This document shows positions 51,123 through 60,311 of a stretch of 64,000 bases of DNA, one piece after another. This DNA is from Paenibacillus sp. PastM-3 (lineage in GTDB: Bacteria; Bacillota; Bacilli; Paenibacillales; Paenibacillaceae): the NCBI RefSeq assembly GCF_029893965.1, contig NZ_JARXXP010000002.1:496001-560000 (forward strand). Reading direction: 5' to 3'. The notes beneath the pieces were generated by a model. That model saw only the letters and a list, made by a program, of their open reading frames with translations, had not been told where the DNA came from and did not search any database. Every line of letters begins with the position of its first letter. The first letter of the stretch is position 1. The translations under genes and the position numbers were made by a program.

Positions 51123-52544
51123 ATGCATCAGAATCTTGCCGCGAACCTTATTGAAGAATTAGCCCCTCTGATTGCCGACAAACAAATCTCGCCCGTCGAA
51201 GTCACGGCCTCCGTGCTCGAACTCGCGGAAAAATATAACCCTGTTATTAATGCCTATATTCGAATCGACGCTGACGGAGCCATGGCCGCCGCAAGCCGAG
51301 CGGAAGCGGAGATTGCGGCCGGCAACTATAAAGGAGCTTTGCACGGGATTCCCATGGCTTTGAAAGATATTTTCCATCTGAAAGGCGCAGTGGCGACAAT
51401 GGGTTCGAAAATCCATGGGAATTTCATCTCGGACTATGACGCTGCCGTCGTCGCCAAGCTGAAAGAAGCCGGCGTCGTGATGACCGGTACGCTGAATATG
51501 ACGGAATATGCGTGGGGAGGCCGGACGAACAACGCCCATTATGGCCAAGGCCGCAATCCCTGGGATCCAAGCCGGATTCCCGGCGGTTCGAGCGGCGGAT
51601 CGGGCGCGGCCGTAGCCGCCGACATTTCCGTCGCGTCGATCGGTACGGACACGGCTGGCTCCATCCGGATTCCGTCCTCAGCCTGCGGTATCGTCGGGTT
51701 AAAACCGACGCACGGACGGGTCAGCAAATACGGCTGCTTCCCGCTTTCGTGGTCGCTGGATCACGTCGGTCCCATGACCAAGTCGGTGACCGACGCCGCG
51801 TTCATCCTTCAAGCCATCGCCGGATACGATCCGAACGATCCGACAACATTGAATGTTCCCGTGCCCGTCTATACCGATTATCTTTCGGAATCGCTGAAAG
51901 GCATGGTCATCGGCATCGACGAAGACTATTACTTTAAAGACGTCGATCCCGGCGTCGAATCGGCCGTGCTGAACGCAATCTCAGTCTTGGAGAAGCTGGG
52001 CGCCGTCATCAAGAAGGTGTCCGTCCCTTACATCCATCAAGCCATGTATGCCGAATACACGACCGCTATGGGCGAATCGAGCGCTATCCACCATAATCAT
52101 TTGAAGTCGCGTCCGATGGATTTCGGCTATACGGTCCGAAGGAACTTAGCGATGGGCGAGCTCTTGAGCGCAAGCGACTACCTGATGGGCCAGCAGCTGC
52201 GCAGAAAAATAACCGAAGGCTTCTCTGAAGTTTTCAAATCCGTGGATATCCTGGTCTCGCCGACGCTTCCGATCGTGGCTCCGTTGGTCGAAGAGGAGGT
52301 TTCCCACATTAATGGCGCCCACGTAGAAGATGAATTGATTCGTTTGACATGCCCCAGCAATTTGGCAGGCCTGCCGAGTTTAACGGTGCCATGCGGATTC
52401 AGCAAAGGGCTTCCGGTCGGCCTGCAATTCATTGGCAGCCCGTTCAGCGAAGGCAAACTGCTGAACGCGGGGTATGCGTTCGAACGAACCAATTTGCTGC
52501 GCTTCCAAAAGCCCAACTTGCATACCTACGTTCTTGCCGAATAA
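51123..52544 (+). CDS. Amidase-signature hydrolase (AtzE/GatA-like)
   Basis: A 473-aa amidase-signature enzyme. The Ser-cisSer-Lys triad is visible: K81 (GIPMALKDIF), S157 (RIPGGSSGGSGAAVA) and the nucleophile S180 (GTDTAGSIRIPSS). ATG 51123 has AAAGGGAG upstream. It follows urtE by 45 bp and precedes a 64-aa GatC/AtzG-like gene by 58 bp. AtzE (carboxybiuret hydrolase) and GatA both need such a small partner, so this may be a two-subunit amidase. Substrate, probably an amide or ureide brought in by Urt, is inferred. Confidence 0.9.
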   Translation: MHQNLAANLIEELAPLIADKQISPVEVTASVLELAEKYNPVINAYIRIDADGAMAAASRAEAEIAAGNYKGALHGIPMALKDIFHLKGAVATMGSKIHGNFISDYDAAVVAKLKEAGVVMTGTLNMTEYAWGGRTNNAHYGQGRNPWDPSRIPGGSSGGSGAAVAADISVASIGTDTAGSIRIPSSACGIVGLKPTHGRVSKYGCFPLSWSLDHVGPMTKSVTDAAFILQAIAGYDPNDPTTLNVPVPVYTDYLSESLKGMVIGIDEDYYFKDVDPGVESAVLNAISVLEKLGAVIKKVSVPYIHQAMYAEYTTAMGESSAIHHNHLKSRPMDFGYTVRRNLAMGELLSASDYLMGQQLRRKITEGFSEVFKSVDILVSPTLPIVAPLVEEEVSHINGAHVEDELIRLTCPSNLAGLPSLTVPCGFSKGLPVGLQFIGSPFSEGKLLNAGYAFERTNLLRFQKPNLHTYVLAE

Positions 52545-52602
52545 GCGCTAACCGCCAACTGACTTTTCAATGCTACCAACCATTTCGAGGGAGGCAATTC
52601 TA

Positions 52603-52797
52603 ATGGCACACTCGGTTAAAGCCCAGTTGAACGCACAAGGCATTCAACTGCCGGAAGAGGATTATGAATACTTGGAAACTTTCGCATCGGCATTCGCCCG
52701 GATGCGTTCGGCTGCGGAGAAGGAAGCGTTGAACGATTTTAATATGCAACTTCTTATGATTCCGGATCGACTGACGTCTGAACGTCAAAGCGAGTAA
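52603..52797 (+). CDS. Small GatC/AtzG-like amidase partner
   Basis: A 64-aa acidic, helical protein. It starts MAHSVKAQLNAQGIQLPEED and continues YEYLETFASAFARMRSAA, then a loop with MIPDRL. Small size, two-helix layout and position just after an amidase recall AtzG (DUF4089) and GatC. ATG 52603 has GGGAGG 7-8 nt upstream; an in-frame ATG at 52570 does not. Family membership is inferred from context and length, not from a clear motif. Confidence 0.7.
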   Translation: MAHSVKAQLNAQGIQLPEEDYEYLETFASAFARMRSAAEKEALNDFNMQLLMIPDRLTSERQSE

Positions 52798-53162
52798 GCA
52801 GGCAAAAACACAGATCGTAAATGGCGGGCGTTCCGGCTTTTATGCTGCAAACGCTCGCCGGTTTCAATACACTGTATACCCTATTGAAAGAGCGCACGCG
52901 ATTGCTTCATGTGGCGGGCATTCTCCGCGTGGGAGTTGTCGAAACCCGGCAACAGCTTACAATGGACGGCGGCATCCGCCGGGCCGCTTGCTTACGCTGG
53001 ATGTGAAGCTTCGATCATCGCATTTCTGCCTTGGAATACCGCCGTCGTGTTTCTACAGGAAGACGTCACCTTTTCAAGGGCATAGGGATTGTCAACAGTA
53101 AATCAGACAACTTTTTCAAGGTCCACGATCCCCCGAGTTGAGGTGACATTCAATACAACACC
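52798..53162. other. Gap with possible coding remnants
   Basis: No intact gene. Two plus-strand frames look partly protein-like: one begins at ATG 52821 (QTLAGFNTLYTLLKERTRLL) and another ends near 53082 (CEASIIAFLPWNTAVVFLQE). They may be one frameshifted gene. No family recognised. Confidence 0.35.
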
Positions 53163-53621
53163 TCAGACGTGGAGCAATTTAAGCATGGCGGAAATATTGC
53201 CGATATGATTAACTTCATGCAGAACACTCGAGATGATCACTTCTTCGGTACATTCAGCTTTAAGAAAATTCTCCTTTACAGGCATTTCATGTTTGTTCTG
53301 AAATCGTTCCTGAATTCGGTCTGGTTGCTCTTTCAATTGAATCACTAATAAATCCCAGTCAGGGGCGGCTTCTTTCCAGTCTGCCGGTCGCGTACCGCTT
53401 CCAAAAAATTTGTTGTAGTGCACGGGAAGAGCCAACTGTTGATTGGTCAGACCGAAAATCAATTGTTCCGTCATAATAAGAACATGTCCGATCTGCCAAT
53501 GCAGGTTGTTGTTAAAATGTTCAGGAACTAGACTGCGCTTATTATTGGAACATTCCTCGACAAGCTTGAGCAGACGATTTCGATGTTTGCCCAATGTTTC
53601 GAATACAAAAGTCTCTCTCAT
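53163..53621 (-). CDS. DinB-family protein
   Basis: A 152-aa four-helix DinB/DinB_2 protein. The metal-ligand histidines are in LHWQIGHVLIM and SVLHEVNHIGNISAM. Such proteins bind metal and some are thiol transferases; the reaction here is unknown. ATG 53621 has GAGGTTT upstream. It is followed after 12 bp upstream by a fragment of an aldo/keto reductase on the same strand. Confidence 0.85.
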   Translation of the reverse strand: MRETFVFETLGKHRNRLLKLVEECSNNKRSLVPEHFNNNLHWQIGHVLIMTEQLIFGLTNQQLALPVHYNKFFGSGTRPADWKEAAPDWDLLVIQLKEQPDRIQERFQNKHEMPVKENFLKAECTEEVIISSVLHEVNHIGNISAMLKLLHV

Positions 53622-53633
53622 GATATAAACCTC

Positions 53634-53957
53634 CTAAATTCCCAGTGAAATCCCCGCTTCATTAGCCAACAGTTGTAACTTCTCAATCATTTTAAACTTA
53701 TATTCATTTTCAGCCAGCTCTGGATTCAATGTATCGGCATGCCCCTTTAATACGGCAGCACGCGAGTCGCTTTGCGCAGCCTGACCAGCCTTACATTTCC
53801 CGGTAAGCAAGCCGCCGGTTAAGGAACTATACACGAATAGAGAAAGGTCATAGCGTTGTGCTACTTCAGCAAGTTCAAATTCCATTCTTCGATTAATGAT
53901 GGAATATGGTGTTTGCTCACTCACAAAGCATTGAATACAGACAAAATCAAGTGTTTA
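53634..53957 (-). pseudogene. Internal fragment of an aldo/keto reductase
   Basis: The frame reads FVSEQTPYSIINRRMEFELA and VAQRYDLSLFVYSSLTGGLL, the central part of an AKR barrel. N-terminal nucleotide-site residues and the C-terminal segment are missing: the frame begins after a stop near 53958 and ends shortly after ANEAGISLGI. A GTG at 53924 could start translation but the product would not fold as an AKR. Confidence 0.75.
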
Positions 53958-54116
53958 TGAATGATAAAAGCGAATCTTCAGATTATGCTGTTGCTTACCT
54001 CGGACATGCACAGTTTGGATTGATTCAGCATTGGTTTATTATCTTGTTGTGTAATAGTTCACCTTTGAAAATTGGGGTAATGATATCTAAACTAGTGCCC
54101 ATGAAAGGAGATCCTC

Positions 54117-54647
54117 ATGTTTTTTGATACTTGGAGCGATATCTTTCGAATTCTGATTATCGGCATTATAAGCTATATCTCCCTCATCGTAATGGTGCGA
54201 CTGTCTGGGAAAAGAACGCTCTCTAAGATGAACGCTTTTGATTTTACAGTTTCTGTAGCCCTTGGCTCCACTCTCTCTACCGTTATCCTTGATAAACAGA
54301 TCACCTTGGCTGAAGGCCTGACCGCATTTGCCATACTGATTGGAATGCAGTTTTCATTGGCCTGGCTGGCCGCCCGCAATAATAGATTTCAACAGCTTCT
54401 GGTAGCGGATCCTCAACTCCTCTACTACAAAGGCGTTTTTATTGAAACAGCCATGAAACAAACGAGGATCAGCGAGAATGAAATTTATCAATCCGCCAGA
54501 AGCCAAGGTATTCAGGATATGAAGAGTGTCAGCCAGGTCATTCTGGAAAGCAATGGGAACTTATCGGTTATCCGTTCCTCCGACAATGACCCTTCGGACT
54601 TAATGAAGGATGTGGATATAGAAACAATACGCCGAGACCAACCTTAA
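54117..54647 (+). CDS. DUF421 (YetF-like) membrane protein
   Basis: A 176-aa DUF421/YetF-type protein. Three hydrophobic segments lie in the first 85 residues, including SLIVMVRLSGKRTLSKMNAF, followed by the conserved FDFTVSVALGST. The C-terminal domain has LLYYKGVFIETAMKQTRISE and EIYQSARSQGI. RBS AAAGGAG. YetF-like proteins support germinant-receptor assembly or unknown envelope roles. It is followed by a DUF2254 gene 56 bp on. Confidence 0.88.
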   Translation: MFFDTWSDIFRILIIGIISYISLIVMVRLSGKRTLSKMNAFDFTVSVALGSTLSTVILDKQITLAEGLTAFAILIGMQFSLAWLAARNNRFQQLLVADPQLLYYKGVFIETAMKQTRISENEIYQSARSQGIQDMKSVSQVILESNGNLSVIRSSDNDPSDLMKDVDIETIRRDQP

Positions 54648-54703
54648 GTCCAAAGTGTACCTTCAAGACACCCTGAACGAATCCTGGTAAGGAGGATTGC
54701 GTC

Positions 54704-56002
54704 ATTATAAAATTTTTGACCTTACGGATTAGAGAAAACATTTGGCTTACTCCCTCTGTCTACTGCCTGCTATCTTTTTTGCTGGCGATTGGAGTCATTT
54801 TGGCCGATACGTACTTTGCCGAGTATACAAAGGAGCTTGTGCCTTCTTTCCTATTAATAAAAGTCGGACTAGGGCAAACGATTTTAGGCGTCATCGCCGG
54901 CTCGCTGCTGACCATGATCACTATAACGTTCTCCACGATAATGGTGGTATTAACGACCTACTCCTCGCAATTTTCCCCCCGGACGTTGCCCAATTTCGTA
55001 ACGAACCGCACAACGATGCGAGTGCTTGGGATTTTCATGGGGGGATTTGTTTACTCCATCTTCTCTTTACTGTTCATGAGGGAGGATTATTCGCAAAATG
55101 TAATTTCGGCGACAGTCGGTGTCGTAGTTGCTTTTATATGCCTTTCGTTCTTCGCCTATTTTATTCATCATGTGGCGACCTCCATTCAAGTGTCCAATTT
55201 GATTGAAGAGCTCGCGGAAGATACGATTCAAGCCATGAACGAAAACGAAAGATCTGTTTCTGCCGATATTACCTTTGAAAAGCCTGATCTGAAGGTGAAC
55301 AGCCTGATAATGACACATGTCAGAAGCCAAAGCATCGGCTATATCCAATATATCGATTATTCAAAAATGGAAGCCGCAGCGGAGCAGCACGATTTAGTCA
55401 TTGAAGTGAATCAACCGATCGGCGCTTTCGTTACACCTTCGAAGCCTCTGTTAACGATTTATCGCAATAATGATGAAGTAAATTTGGACACCGATTCTTT
55501 CATCCAGGTGGGGAAAGAGCGCACAACTTTGCAGGATGTTGAATTTGGTCTGCAGAAAATCGTGGAGATCACGCTGCGCGCTATTTCTCCCGGGATAAAT
55601 GATCCGAATACTGCTGTAGCTTGTATTCTTCGCTTAGGTACGATTTTGGCAAAGATTTGCAAAGAGGACGGCAGCCATCTCATCTTCCGAAATAAAAAGG
55701 GCCGGGTGAGGTTGATCGGGCGTCATCATAGTGTAGAGCAGCTTTTGTATTCAACGTTTTACCAGATATGCCATTACGGGCGAAAGGACATCTCTATTTT
55801 ATTGGCTGTCTACGATGCGATTATATTGGTCGCTGAAGAAAACGCGGATAATGTAAAGCAAAAGGCGCTGGCGTTCAGCCAGTATGTGGAGAAGGCGTTT
55901 GACCACAGCGTTCTGCAAGCCTTGGATTTTGAACGCGTTGTTGAAAAGAAACGCCAACTGATGGCGGCCGCAAGTCAGCATACATCTGAATCCGAAGGAT
56001 GA
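54704..56002 (+). CDS. DUF2254 membrane protein, probably with ATT start
   Basis: A DUF2254-family membrane protein of about 430 aa with four hydrophobic segments near residues 17-160 (SLLTMITITFSTIMVVLTTY; SQFSPRTLPNFVTNRTTMRV) and a soluble C-terminal half (GISPGINDPNTAVACI type motif: LRAISPGINDPNTAVACIL). GGAGG (54691-54695) has an ATT 8 nt downstream at 54704. The first standard start is TTG 54716, 20 nt away. ATT is therefore the better-spaced initiation codon. Function of the family is unknown. Confidence 0.85.
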   Translation: MIKFLTLRIRENIWLTPSVYCLLSFLLAIGVILADTYFAEYTKELVPSFLLIKVGLGQTILGVIAGSLLTMITITFSTIMVVLTTYSSQFSPRTLPNFVTNRTTMRVLGIFMGGFVYSIFSLLFMREDYSQNVISATVGVVVAFICLSFFAYFIHHVATSIQVSNLIEELAEDTIQAMNENERSVSADITFEKPDLKVNSLIMTHVRSQSIGYIQYIDYSKMEAAAEQHDLVIEVNQPIGAFVTPSKPLLTIYRNNDEVNLDTDSFIQVGKERTTLQDVEFGLQKIVEITLRAISPGINDPNTAVACILRLGTILAKICKEDGSHLIFRNKKGRVRLIGRHHSVEQLLYSTFYQICHYGRKDISILLAVYDAIILVAEENADNVKQKALAFSQYVEKAFDHSVLQALDFERVVEKKRQLMAAASQHTSESEG

Positions 56003-56049
56003 GGCGGCTCCTAAAGTGGCAAATTTTCATTTTTATTTTCCCCTAAAAG

Positions 56050-56079
56050 CCTCTTCACAAAAAAAGGTGCGAAGAGGCC
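56050..56079 (-). terminator. Possible terminator
   Basis: GCCTCTTC / GAAGAGGC stem with a 14-nt loop; the minus-strand tail is TTTTAGGGG. Lies 3' of the minus-strand remnant. Confidence 0.4.
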
Positions 56080-56118
56080 GGTTCCTCACCGGACGCTTCC
56101 ACACCTTCGCTCTCTTGC

Positions 56119-56325
56119 CTAGATTAACGCGTCGAAATGACCCTCCGGGTTCACCGTCGCCGTCCGGGGATCGGTCAGACCGATGCCCTTGAGGCCTCCC
56201 TTCCACTCTGTCCGCCAGAGCGGGGCCTGGTCTTGCGGGGAAGCTGATACAACATCAGCGGAAGCGTTGCTTCCGACTTTCCGCGCGAGTTGGACCTCTA
56301 TCAGACGGATTTGCCGCTGATGGAT
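56119..56325 (-). pseudogene. C-terminal remnant of an unidentified GC-rich gene
   Basis: A 68-codon frame without a start, from a stop at 56326 to TAG 56119. It reads QLARKVGSNASADVVSASPQ and EWKGGLKGIGLTDPRTATVN then PEGHFDALI. It looks like real protein. Family not recognised. Confidence 0.4.
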
Positions 56326-56413
56326 CTACCGCGTTATTCAATCCGCAGCTCAAATAAAACTCGCAGAACCCTGTTTACACCACCGTATCGACCAGAGTGA
56401 GACCTACCTTGAT

Positions 56414-56614
56414 TTGAAAAAGAACTCAAAGTCTTTAATGTGTTTATTGTTGATAGCAATATTACTGATTTCATGCTCGTCTAAGGACGCTGACTCGGAA
56501 ACAACAAGCACAGCAAATACTACTCCTACTGCTAGTTCAGAGGTGAAATTAACAGCGCCTGCAGCGGATTACATTACGATGACTTATTCAGAATATGCGA
56601 CTCCATGCGGATGA
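56414..56614 (+). pseudogene. Truncated lipoprotein
   Basis: A TTG-initiated frame with a clear lipoprotein signal peptide (SLMCLLLIAILLISCSSKDA, Cys near 21) and a Ser/Thr-rich linker. It stops at residue 66, right where UbiB-like sequence starts. The 3' part has probably been deleted. Confidence 0.55.
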
Positions 56615-57499
56615 TTTTCAAGTTCGTCTGGGATTTCTGGTGGCTGGGCAAGCTGAAGTACTTCATGTCAGGGCGGCGCTTTGAAGCGAAGCAAAAGGCC
56701 TTATACCGCAAACAGGCGGCATATTTCACGACAACCGCCATGGATATGGGCGGACTAATTATCAGGCTTGGACAGCATGTGAGTGCGCAAGTGGGTGTGT
56801 TGCCCAAGGAGGTTATTTCCGAATTATCCAAGTTGCAGGATTCCGTAGCATTCGTAGATTTCATGGAGATTCGGGACAAGGTAGAGCGTGAGCTTCGGGC
56901 ACCCATCAGCGTGTTGTATTCTGAGTTCTACCCGGCTCCCATTGCAGCGGCTTCCTTCGGACAGGTACATCGGGCGATTTTACCGCACAGGCGAACAAGT
57001 GGCAGTAAAGGTGATGCGGCCTGGAGTCGAGGATATTATCGCCATCGATTGGAAATCCATCCAAGTCGCTATTTCGTTATTGAAACGCCAGAAGAGGATT
57101 ACAGACTTCATGGACCTTGATGCGGTATTTGATGAGTTTCATGACACCATTATAGAAGAACTCGACTATCAGCAAGAAGGGCGTAATGCCGAACAATTCC
57201 AGCAGCTGTTAGCCCACCGGAAGGATGTCGTGATTCCAGACATTTATTGGCCATATACCACTTCACAGGTGCGGATGATCGCAGCCCTCATGGGCGCAGT
57301 ATTCCTTCTGGCTGCTGCGATTTTGTGGAATGAAGTGCAACCTGCCGTTTCTTATGGACTCGGCACCTTGGGACTGCTCCTTATGCTGAGCCAACTCCGG
57401 ACGGGAGAACGCCGCCGGGACAAAAGATATGCCAGACAAATAAACGCTATGCGTGAGCACAGCAGATTGGAGAAGACGAGGTATGGAGCGCGCAGATAA
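56605..57499 (+). pseudogene. UbiB/ABC1-type atypical kinase, frameshifted and internally deleted
   Basis: The N-terminal part (GLIIRLGQHVSAQVGVLPKE, AAASFGQVHRAIL) is in the first frame. An extra C near 56980 shifts the frame and the gene goes on as YRTGEQVAVKVMRPGVEDII and DTIIEELDYQQEGRNAEQFQ. After PDIYWPYTTSQV the catalytic core is missing and a two-helix C-terminal tail (MIAALMGAVFLLAAAILWNE) follows directly. Roughly 200 or more residues are lost compared with intact UbiB proteins. Not functional. Confidence 0.85.
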
Positions 57500-57537
57500 T
57501 GCTTAATACGTACTATACATCGAGGAAATCGATAGAT

Positions 57538-57574
57538 AAAAAACCGTCATGGGAAGAATCCCTGACGGTTTTTC
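57538..57574. terminator. Bidirectional terminator
   Basis: AAACCGTCA / TGACGGTTT with an inner GGGA / TCCC stem, A-run before and T5 after. Between the UbiB pseudogene and the converging aldehyde dehydrogenase gene. Confidence 0.9.
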
Positions 57575-57581
57575 CATCTTT

Positions 57582-59072
57582 TTACTCTGGGATATAAGGA
57601 AGATCCAGCGTCCCCGGAACGTTAATCACATGCTGTTCTGTATACGTGCGGATGCCCTCCGCGCCGTATTCACGGCCAATACCGGATTGCTTGAAGCCGC
57701 CGAAGGGGAACCGGACATCAAGCCCCTGCACAGCAGCTGTATTGATCATGGTCGTTCCAGCTTCGAGCTGACGTGCGACGGAGATGGCATCCTCTTCTTG
57801 ACCCCACACCGAGCTCGTCAATCCATATATGCTCTCATTGTGCAGATGAATAACCTGCTCCACATCGTCAAATGGCAGAATTGGAACTGCTGGGCCAAAC
57901 TGCTCCTCCACTACAATCGGATCATGATAACCGCAGTCTAGAACAAGCGTAGGCTGCAGGTAGTACCCTTGGTCAAACCGCTTCTGATCCAGAATTTGGC
58001 CGAGCGGAATGACCTTAGCCCCGCGCGCATGCGCATCCTCAATCAGACCCTGCACATAATTTTTCTGCTTCAGGTTATTAACTGGACCTACTGTCGTATT
58101 GGAATCAAAGGGATCACCAATGCGAATCCAGCGGTTCGCCGCCTCGATATATTTTTCAACAAAAGCATCATAAATAGAACGGTGTACATATACGCGCTTG
58201 GCGATCATACAGATTTGGCCTGCAGTCAGGAAGTTGGAAATGACAATCCGGCGCATGGCCCGCTCATCATGAACATCAAAGCTCTCCAGGAAGATAGCCG
58301 CATCGTTGCCGCCAAGCTCCAGCGTCATATCCTTAATAGTTTCCGAAGCCGCTTTAATAATGTGCTTGGCTGTTGCGGTTCCCCCTGTGAAGGCGATTTT
58401 GGCAACAAGGGGATTACTGGTCAGTTCAACGCCCACATCCGCATCCCCATGAACGACATTGATTACACCCGCCGGGAACTCACCTGCAATCAACTCCGCC
58501 ACCTTCGCCGCCGCCAGTGGAGCAAATGGACTTGGCTTGAGCACAATCGTATTGCCCGCAAGCAGGGCAGGAGCGATCTTAATCGTAGACAGAGCAATGG
58601 GGTAGTTCCATGGACTAATCGCTGCCACCACACCCATTGGATCATGAGATAGAATGGTTTTACCATGCTCATGCTCGCGGATCTCTTCCTGCAGAGCCGA
58701 TTTAGCTTCATTACAAGCATACTCCATCCACATTAACGAGACATAAATTTCACCATGGGCATCATACAGGGGCTTGCCATGCTCTCTGGACAGCAGATGG
58801 ACAATTCCATTCTCCGCTGCTCTAATCTTCTCAATCGCCTTACGCATCCGAATAATACGTTCATCAATAGAAGTCTGCTTCCATTTTTTAAAAGCTTCCG
58901 ACGCCGCTTCAATCGCTTCAACCGCTTGTTCCTTCGTAGTGACAGGGAAATAACCTACGATTTCAGCCGGATTGGCCGGATTCTCTTTGGATGACTGCGA
59001 AAGGGATGGTACATTGTGACCATTAATGAAGGCCTCTACGATAACGGTCTCTTGGTCTGCTTGAATTGTCAT
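57582..59072 (-). CDS. NAD(P)-dependent aldehyde dehydrogenase
   Basis: A 496-aa aldehyde dehydrogenase. Catalytic glutamate is in MTLELGGNDAAIFLE and the nucleophilic cysteine in FLTAGQICMIAKRVYVH. Cofactor segment PWNYPIALSTIKIAPALLAG and the C-terminal PFGGFKQSGIGREYG are typical. ATG 59072 has GGAGGGG upstream; the frame extends to 59123 without an RBS and would overlap the upstream gene. It lies 19 bp after the MetE-like gene, in one operon. The substrate aldehyde is unknown. Confidence 0.93.
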   Translation of the reverse strand: MTIQADQETVIVEAFINGHNVPSLSQSSKENPANPAEIVGYFPVTTKEQAVEAIEAASEAFKKWKQTSIDERIIRMRKAIEKIRAAENGIVHLLSREHGKPLYDAHGEIYVSLMWMEYACNEAKSALQEEIREHEHGKTILSHDPMGVVAAISPWNYPIALSTIKIAPALLAGNTIVLKPSPFAPLAAAKVAELIAGEFPAGVINVVHGDADVGVELTSNPLVAKIAFTGGTATAKHIIKAASETIKDMTLELGGNDAAIFLESFDVHDERAMRRIVISNFLTAGQICMIAKRVYVHRSIYDAFVEKYIEAANRWIRIGDPFDSNTTVGPVNNLKQKNYVQGLIEDAHARGAKVIPLGQILDQKRFDQGYYLQPTLVLDCGYHDPIVVEEQFGPAVPILPFDDVEQVIHLHNESIYGLTSSVWGQEEDAISVARQLEAGTTMINTAAVQGLDVRFPFGGFKQSGIGREYGAEGIRTYTEQHVINVPGTLDLPYIPE

Positions 59073-59091
59073 TATTAATCCCCTCCGTGAT

Positions 59092-60186
59092 CTAGATGGA
59101 TTCCTTCCAGACTTCTTCTGCAATTTCCTTCACATAACGAAGCTTGCGCCATTGCTGTTCTTCCGTAAGAATATTGCCTTCCTCTGTAGATGAGAAGCCG
59201 CATTGCGGGCTCAGGCACAGCTGCTCAAGTGGCACATAGGTTGCCGCTTCGGCAATTCGGGCTTTAATTTGCTCTTTATCTTCCAATTCGCCTGTTTTCG
59301 ATGTGAGTAAACCGAGCACGATTTTCAAATCCTTGCGGTTCACATATTTCAATGGCTCGAAGCTGCCTGAGCGCTCATCATCAAATTCCAAGAATAATCC
59401 ATCTACATTTAAGCCTCCAAATATGACTTCAGAAGCGTAATCGTAACCGCCGGTTGAGAAATAGTTTGATTTATAGTTACCCCGGCAAATATGCATAGTC
59501 ACAACTAAATCTGCCGGTTTATGAGCCAAGATTTCGTTAATCATTCGTTGCATGATTTTGAGCTCTTCTGCCGGTTCCAGACCTTTTGCACGCAGCTTAT
59601 CGCGACCCGCTTCTGAGAACAGATCTGCCCAAGCGGTATCATCCAGTTGCAGGTACCGGCATCCCGAATCATAGAATGCTTGAATGGCTTTTTGATACGC
59701 TGCAATCGTATCTTGAAGGAATTGCTCCCGGTCGTTATAATTATTGGCTCCCTTCTCCAGCCGGTAAATCAGCATGTTGGGACTTGGAATGGTCTGTTTC
59801 GCCACTGCGTCACCTGCATGCTTCTTCACGAATTCAAAATGCTCTACAAAGGGATGACTTGAGAAGTCGACCTTACCCACCACACGAATGCCACCCTTGC
59901 GGGTCTGCATGTTATGGAACTTGGGTCCATCGATCTCCTCATACAGCTCCACCCCGTCCAAGCCGCCCAGAAAGTCAAAATGCCACCAGCTTCTGCGGAA
60001 TTCACCATCCGTCACTGCGAGTACGCCGCTCTCCTTTTGCTTCTCAATCACCCGAATAATCTCTTGATCTTCCACCGCTCTTAATGTCTCATAAGTAATG
60101 TTGCCTGCTTTATATTGTTCACGGGCCTGGCTTAAATTTGCCGGACGCAGGAAGCTGCCTACATGATCATTGCGAAAGGGTATCAT
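59092..60186 (-). CDS. MetE-core (YxjG/YxjH-like) methyltransferase family protein
   Basis: A 364-aa paralogue of the protein at 19870-21039. Shared blocks are NDHVGSFLRPANL, AVTDGEFRRSWWHFDFLGGL, the zinc-site MHICRGNYKSNYFSTGGYDY and LSPQCGFSSTEEGN. ATG 60186 has AAGGAG. It lacks the N-terminal half of MetE. Being first in an operon with an aldehyde dehydrogenase, it may act in demethylation of a small compound rather than methionine synthesis; this is inference. Confidence 0.85.
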   Translation of the reverse strand: MIPFRNDHVGSFLRPANLSQAREQYKAGNITYETLRAVEDQEIIRVIEKQKESGVLAVTDGEFRRSWWHFDFLGGLDGVELYEEIDGPKFHNMQTRKGGIRVVGKVDFSSHPFVEHFEFVKKHAGDAVAKQTIPSPNMLIYRLEKGANNYNDREQFLQDTIAAYQKAIQAFYDSGCRYLQLDDTAWADLFSEAGRDKLRAKGLEPAEELKIMQRMINEILAHKPADLVVTMHICRGNYKSNYFSTGGYDYASEVIFGGLNVDGLFLEFDDERSGSFEPLKYVNRKDLKIVLGLLTSKTGELEDKEQIKARIAEAATYVPLEQLCLSPQCGFSSTEEGNILTEEQQWRKLRYVKEIAEEVWKESI

Positions 60187-60311
60187 AGCTATATCTCCTT
60201 ACAACTTTTTAGTGTACTGAGTATAGCATGATCGCAAGGAATGCATGTTATATGTAAAAGGCATGGTTAGTCATAGCTTTTAGCAATAGCTAACGGCCTC
60301 ATTTCGGAATC

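Noticed and set aside
52821..53006. A 61-codon plus-strand gene
   Set aside because: Reading frame has no RBS and no family features; reported only as a possible remnant in the gap.
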